Below, piece by piece: positions 25,445 to 29,358 of a DNA stretch of 29,358 nucleotides; the first letter of the stretch is position 1, and each line of letters starts with the position of its first letter. The notes under the pieces are model-generated. The model saw nothing but the letters and a program-made list of their open reading frames with translations, had not been told where the DNA came from and ran no database searches. The DNA comes from JAVBKX01 sp031553835 (lineage in GTDB: Bacteria; Bacteroidota; Bacteroidia; Bacteroidales; Azobacteroidaceae). The position numbers and the translations under genes were made by a program. Location: assembly GCA_031553835.1 (NCBI GenBank), contig JAVBKX010000046.1, positions 1 to 29,358 of the forward strand, given 5' to 3'.

Positions 25445-28198
25445 ATGGAGTATAATTTTGCCGAAATTGAGAAAAAATGGCAGGCCGAATGGAAGAAAAA
25501 CAGAGTGTATCAGGTAAAAGAAAATCCTGCGAAACCCAAATTTTATGTATTGGATATGTTCCCCTATCCTTCCGGAGCCGGATTGCATGTAGGGCACCCG
25601 CTTGGATACATCGCTTCCGATATTTATTCCCGTTTCAAACGCTTACAGGGATTTAATGTGTTGCACCCGATGGGTTATGATGCTTATGGACTTCCGGCTG
25701 AACAATATGCTATTCAAACCGGTCAACATCCGGCCATTACGACTCGCAAAAATATAGACCGTTACCGTGAACAATTAGATAAAATCGGTTTCTCGTTTGA
25801 TTGGGACCGGGAGGTTCGCACCTGTGAACCGGGTTATTATAAATGGACGCAATGGGCTTTTGTGAAAATGTTTAATTCATACTACTGTTATGACGAACAG
25901 CAAGCTCGTCCGATTGAAGAACTGATTGACGTTTTCAAACAGCAGGGAACAAAAGATATGAATATTGCCTGTTCAGAAGAACTTAGTTTCACTGCCGAAG
26001 AATGGATTGCTAAATCCGAAAAAGAGCAACAGGAAATTCTTCTCAACTATAGAATTGCTTATTTAGCTGATACAATGGTCAACTGGTGTCCGGCATTAGG
26101 AACTGTTTTGGCGAATGATGAAGTCAGCGAAGGAGTATCTGTTCGGGGAGGCCATCCGGTAGAGCAGAAGAAAATGCGCCAATGGTCACTTCGTGTATCT
26201 GCTTATGCCCAACGCCTGCTTGATGGATTGGATACAATCGATTGGACAGATTCGTTGAAAGAAACACAAAAGAATTGGATAGGACGCTCAGAGGGTGCGG
26301 AAATGAACTTCAAAATCAAAGATCCGGATTTTCAGTTTACTGTCTTTACCACCCGCGCAGACACCATTTTCGGCGTCACTTTCATGGTGTTGGCTCCTGA
26401 AAGTGATTATGTTTCCATGGTCGTTAAAGAAGAGCAACAAGAAGAAGTCAACAAATATCTCGAAGCCGTAAAACGTCGTACCGAACGCGAACGGATTGCC
26501 GACCGTAAAGTAACCGGAGTATTTACCGGTTCCTATGCCATTAATCCGTTTAATGGAAAAGAAATTCCTATCTGGATATCCGATTATGTATTGGCGGGAT
26601 ATGGAACAGGAGCTATTATGGCTGTTCCGGCGCACGACAGTCGCGACTACGCTTTTGCAAAGCATTTTAATCTGCCGATTATTCCATTGATTGAAGGTTG
26701 CGATGTTTCGGAAGAAAGTTTTGACGCCAAAGAAGGCATTATGATGAATTCCGGCTTTTTGAATGGATTGACAGTGAAAGAAGCCATTGCAAAAGCCAAG
26801 GAATATATAGAGGAAAATGAGTTAGGAAAAGTAAAAGTGAATTACCGCCTGCGCGATGCCATTTTCAGCCGTCAGCGTTATTGGGGCGAACCGTTTCCCA
26901 TTTATTATAAAGATGGAATGCCTTATACGGTAGATGAAAAAGATTTGCCGATCCAACTACCTGAAATAGATAAATTCCTGCCGACCGAAAAAGGCGAACC
27001 TCCATTAGGCCGTGCAAAAGATTGGACATACAAAGGTTATCCGTTAGAATTGTGTACCATGCCCGGATTTGCCGGTTCTTCCGCCTATTATATTCGCTAC
27101 GAAAATCCGGATAATGATAATGCTTTGGTTGACAAAAAGATAAATGAATATTGGAAAAATGTTGATTTATACATCGGCGGAACCGAACATGCTACCGGAC
27201 ACTTGATTTACAGCCGTTTCTGGAACAAATTTCTGTTTGATTTGGAAGTTGTCTGCGAAGATGAACCATTCAAAAAACTGATTAATCAGGGAATGATTCA
27301 GGGACGTTCAAATTTTGTGTACAGAATTAAAAATACAAACACGTTTGTTTCTTTTCATTTGAAAGAACAATATGATGTCACTCCCATTCACGTGGACGTA
27401 AATATTGTTTCCAACGACGTATTGGACATCGAAGCATTCAAAAATTGGAATCCCGAATATAAAACAGCCGAATTTATTCTCGAAGTTGGGAAATACATTT
27501 GCGGATGGGCAGTCGAAAAGATGTCCAAATCTATGTTCAATGTAGTTAATCCTGATGTTATTGTAGAAAAATACGGTGCGGATACGTTGCGTTTATACGA
27601 AATGTTCCTGGGTCCATTGGAACAATCCAAACCTTGGGATACGAACGGAATAGATGGAGTTCATCGTTTTTTACGTAAACTCTGGAACTTGTTCTACAAA
27701 GAAGACGCATTTTCTGTCAGCGAGGAACAACCGACTCCGGAAGAGTTAAAATCAGTACATAAACTGATCAAGAAAGTTTCCTACGATATTGAGAATTTTT
27801 CATTTAATACATCTGTTGCCGCTTTTATGATTTGTGTGAACGAATTAAACGCATTGAAATGCAATAAAAAAGCGGTCTTAAGCGATTTGATCATCGTTTT
27901 AGCTCCTTTTGCTCCTCATATAACTGAAGAATTATGGCATAATCTAGGGAATAAAACAACGATCTGTGATGCGAAATTCCCTGAATACAATGAGGCTTAC
28001 CTGATTGAAAGCAATGTTAAGTATACGATTTCCTTCAACGGAAAAGCCAGGTATTTCATAGAGTTGCCGGTCGACATGGATACGAAAGATGTAGAAAAGA
28101 TTGTGTTGGAACATGAAAATTCAGCAAAATGGGTGGAAGGAAAAACGCCTAAGAAAGTGATTGTTGTTCCGAATAAAATTGTAAATATTGTAGTATAG
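25445..28198 (+). CDS. leuS: leucyl-tRNA synthetase
   Basis: Class I aminoacyl-tRNA synthetase charging tRNA-Leu in the cytoplasm, 917 residues, the somewhat long form usual in Bacteroidota. The HIGH-type motif is His48-Val-Gly-His51 after Tyr-Pro-Ser-Gly-Ala-Gly-Leu, and the KMSKS loop is Lys692-Met-Ser-Lys-Ser696. The CP1 editing domain is present (about 275-460) with Thr-Thr-Arg-Ala-Asp-Thr-Ile-Phe-Gly near residue 302 and the essential Asp in His-Asp-Ser-Arg-Asp (397-401), so proofreading should be intact. The anticodon-binding helical domain occupies about 740-850, and the C-terminal domain ends in Val-Asn-Ile-Val-Val. The start at 25445 directly precedes the typical Met-Glu-Tyr-Asn-Phe. 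It is a single gene; a small outer-membrane protein gene with its own promoter follows. Confidence 0.98.
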   Translation: MEYNFAEIEKKWQAEWKKNRVYQVKENPAKPKFYVLDMFPYPSGAGLHVGHPLGYIASDIYSRFKRLQGFNVLHPMGYDAYGLPAEQYAIQTGQHPAITTRKNIDRYREQLDKIGFSFDWDREVRTCEPGYYKWTQWAFVKMFNSYYCYDEQQARPIEELIDVFKQQGTKDMNIACSEELSFTAEEWIAKSEKEQQEILLNYRIAYLADTMVNWCPALGTVLANDEVSEGVSVRGGHPVEQKKMRQWSLRVSAYAQRLLDGLDTIDWTDSLKETQKNWIGRSEGAEMNFKIKDPDFQFTVFTTRADTIFGVTFMVLAPESDYVSMVVKEEQQEEVNKYLEAVKRRTERERIADRKVTGVFTGSYAINPFNGKEIPIWISDYVLAGYGTGAIMAVPAHDSRDYAFAKHFNLPIIPLIEGCDVSEESFDAKEGIMMNSGFLNGLTVKEAIAKAKEYIEENELGKVKVNYRLRDAIFSRQRYWGEPFPIYYKDGMPYTVDEKDLPIQLPEIDKFLPTEKGEPPLGRAKDWTYKGYPLELCTMPGFAGSSAYYIRYENPDNDNALVDKKINEYWKNVDLYIGGTEHATGHLIYSRFWNKFLFDLEVVCEDEPFKKLINQGMIQGRSNFVYRIKNTNTFVSFHLKEQYDVTPIHVDVNIVSNDVLDIEAFKNWNPEYKTAEFILEVGKYICGWAVEKMSKSMFNVVNPDVIVEKYGADTLRLYEMFLGPLEQSKPWDTNGIDGVHRFLRKLWNLFYKEDAFSVSEEQPTPEELKSVHKLIKKVSYDIENFSFNTSVAAFMICVNELNALKCNKKAVLSDLIIVLAPFAPHITEELWHNLGNKTTICDAKFPEYNEAYLIESNVKYTISFNGKARYFIELPVDMDTKDVEKIVLEHENSAKWVEGKTPKKVIVVPNKIVNIVV

Positions 28199-28207
28199 GC
28201 GAAAAAA

Positions 28208-28237
28208 TTGCCGGATTTAAAAATTATATTATCTTTG
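28208..28237 (+). promoter_or_regulatory. promoter of the outer-membrane barrel gene
   Basis: TTG (28208-28210) and TATCTTTG (28230-28237) are 19 bases apart. The -7 box is a perfect match. The leader would be about 72 bases. Confidence 0.6.
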
Positions 28238-28315
28238 CGCCCGAATTTATAATTGACACTAACGCGGATGCCGAAAAGCGTTTAATAGAGTAGGCCAAAA
28301 TTAATTTTTTAATTT

Positions 28316-28888
28316 ATGAAGAAGTTAATCACTTTAGCAATTGTTATTTTTAGTGTTGTTGGTGCAAATGCACAGTACTATGTGGGAGGTTCAGTCGGTT
28401 TCCAATCTAATTCAAAAGAAACGAATACTAATCCCAAATCTGCGTTTACGATAGCTCCTGAATTCGGTTATTATCTCAATGATAAACTTGATATAGGTTT
28501 GGATATTGAATTTAGTTTTGATAAAGAACAAAACGACGATAAAACGACTGGATGGGCTGTCGCTCCCTACGCTCGTTATTCATTTTTTCAAGTCAGCAGA
28601 TTCGAGGTTTTAGCCAAGACTTCCTTATTTTTTGGAGGAGACAAAAAAGAATATGCCAGTGGAGGCGACTCTAAATCAACTAATTTCGGACTTGATCTTG
28701 TTCCGCTGTTGACTTACGGATTGACAGAAAAAGTAGTATTGTTTTCTCAGTTGAACTTCATGAGACTTAATTTTACATCTACAAAACCTGACGGTGGAGA
28801 TGCCCGTACTAGTTTTGGAATCGGTGTAGATGCCAATAATGTAATGAATACCGGTAACATTCAAATCGGTTTTGTTTACAAGTTCTGA
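28316..28888 (+). CDS. outer-membrane beta-barrel protein (OmpA/OmpW-like small porin fold)
   Basis: 190-residue exported protein. The signal peptide ends in Gly-Ala-Asn-Ala (residue 19), followed directly by Gln-Tyr-Tyr-Val-Gly-Gly. The mature part has alternating polar/hydrophobic strands (Phe-Gly-Tyr-Tyr-Leu-Asn-Asp-Lys-Leu-Asp-Ile-Gly-Leu, Val-Ala-Pro-Tyr-Ala-Arg-Tyr, Leu-Val-Pro-Leu-Leu-Thr-Tyr-Gly-Leu) separated by charged loops, and ends in Val-Tyr-Lys-Phe, the C-terminal aromatic typical for BAM-inserted barrels. This is the 'outer membrane beta-barrel domain' type common in Bacteroidota, probably eight strands. No ligand or specific role can be given. It has its own promoter and a strong terminator, so it is a single-gene unit. 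Confidence 0.85.
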   Translation: MKKLITLAIVIFSVVGANAQYYVGGSVGFQSNSKETNTNPKSAFTIAPEFGYYLNDKLDIGLDIEFSFDKEQNDDKTTGWAVAPYARYSFFQVSRFEVLAKTSLFFGGDKKEYASGGDSKSTNFGLDLVPLLTYGLTEKVVLFSQLNFMRLNFTSTKPDGGDARTSFGIGVDANNVMNTGNIQIGFVYKF

Positions 28889-28906
28889 TTTCTTTAAAAC
28901 AGATAT

Positions 28907-28944
28907 AAAAAACCGCAGTACATGATGTACCGCGGTTTTTTTTT
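28907..28944. terminator. bidirectional terminator
   Basis: AAACCGC-A-GTACAT and ATGTAC-C-GCGGTTT form a long stem with one mismatch, followed by a run of T on the + strand (28936-28944) and by T on the minus strand as well. It lies between two convergent genes and can end both transcripts. Confidence 0.85.
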
Positions 28945-29358
28945 AATTCCATTTATAATTAAAGCCAAAACTTAATAATTCGTTGAGCTGTACATATCCG
29001 AGCTTAGGATCCTTGGGAATATTTGTCCCGTCATCGAAACGCAGATACAGGTAAATACGGGTACTGAAATAACGATTCAAGGCGAAGTTAATATCATTCT
29101 CGGATTCTATCTCTATCTTTTCATAATTTGTAAAGTATTTAAATCTTGACTTGAAACTAATCGTCCGGGAGATATTGAACCCCATGTTTGCATTGATCAA
29201 AGAACCTAAATCACACATCTGATTATCTCCCGCCGGTATGCCATAACGTTTAGGATCTACCTCTTTATCTTTGACATAGGTATATTTTACAGACAGAGGA
29301 GATACATCTATCGATAATTTAAATTGCTTGTATTTATCTTTTTTATATTTTTTATCCA
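28943..29358 (-). CDS. DUF3078-family barrel protein, C-terminal part (5' end missing)
   Basis: The frame is open through the right window edge; the ATG at 29218 is internal. The visible 137 residues are beta-strand-rich with alternating hydrophobic residues. They resemble the C-terminal half of the Bacteroidota DUF3078 family: Pro-Leu-Ser-Val-Lys-Tyr-Thr-Tyr-Val, Gly-Phe-Asn-Ile-Ser-Arg-Thr-Ile-Ser-Phe-Lys-Ser-Arg, Phe-Thr-Asn-Tyr-Glu, Ala-Leu-Asn-Arg-Tyr-Phe-Ser-Thr-Arg-Ile-Tyr-Leu-Tyr-Leu-Arg-Phe-Asp-Asp, and Gln-Leu-Asn-Glu-Leu-Leu-Ser-Phe-Gly-Phe-Asn-Tyr-Lys-Trp. These are probably outer-membrane barrels of unknown function. The stop overlaps the T-tract of the shared terminator. Confidence 0.75.
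   Translation of the reverse strand, partial: DKKYKKDKYKQFKLSIDVSPLSVKYTYVKDKEVDPKRYGIPAGDNQMCDLGSLINANMGFNISRTISFKSRFKYFTNYEKIEIESENDINFALNRYFSTRIYLYLRFDDGTNIPKDPKLGYVQLNELLSFGFNYKWN

Overview
The window looks like chromosomal DNA from a member of the order Bacteroidales (phylum Bacteroidota). Four signs support this. A secreted protein ends in a type IX secretion (Por) sorting domain. Promoter-like TAnnTTTG -7 boxes precede several genes, two or three of them with a TTG/TTTG box 19-20 bases upstream. Most starts lack a Shine-Dalgarno sequence. The protein families (GH127-like enzymes, DUF3078 barrels, alpha-2-macroglobulin lipoproteins, DUF4143 ATPases) are typical of the phylum. A complete pyruvate:ferredoxin oxidoreductase indicates anaerobic metabolism. 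No rRNA, tRNA, CRISPR array, intact transposase or prophage was found.

Layout: (1) 1-7743, carbohydrate-related genes on the + strand: the 3' part of a T9SS-secreted multidomain protein, a GH3 lipoprotein with a PA14 insert, and a GH127/GH146-like beta-L-arabinofuranosidase. No SusC/SusD pair is visible. (2) 7759-11058, a minus-strand pair, dnaG then ndh. (3) 11260-17684, + strand: a secreted GH10-like (DUF187) hydrolase, a DUF4143-type AAA ATPase with an altered Walker B motif, and nifJ. (4) 17791-23376, a very large alpha-2-macroglobulin lipoprotein with a CxEQ thioester motif. (5) 23377-25444, the accessory part: an array of palindromic 12-mers at exact 23-base spacing, a possible 45-codon ORF, a HigB/HigA-type toxin-antitoxin operon with an operator-like dyad, an unrecognised small protein, and two gene remnants. 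(6) 25445-29358, leuS, a small outer-membrane barrel protein, and the C-terminal part of a DUF3078 barrel on the opposite strand.

Most of the window is housekeeping or ordinary envelope and polysaccharide functions. The least explained signals are non-coding: the 23-base palindrome array upstream of the macroglobulin gene, the heptamer-built inverted repeat just before nifJ, and the dyad spanning the promoter and start codon of the ATPase gene. The Walker B Glu-to-Gln change in that ATPase is the most interesting protein-level oddity. I saw no clear new defence or mobile system. All family assignments are by recognition of motifs, without database searches.
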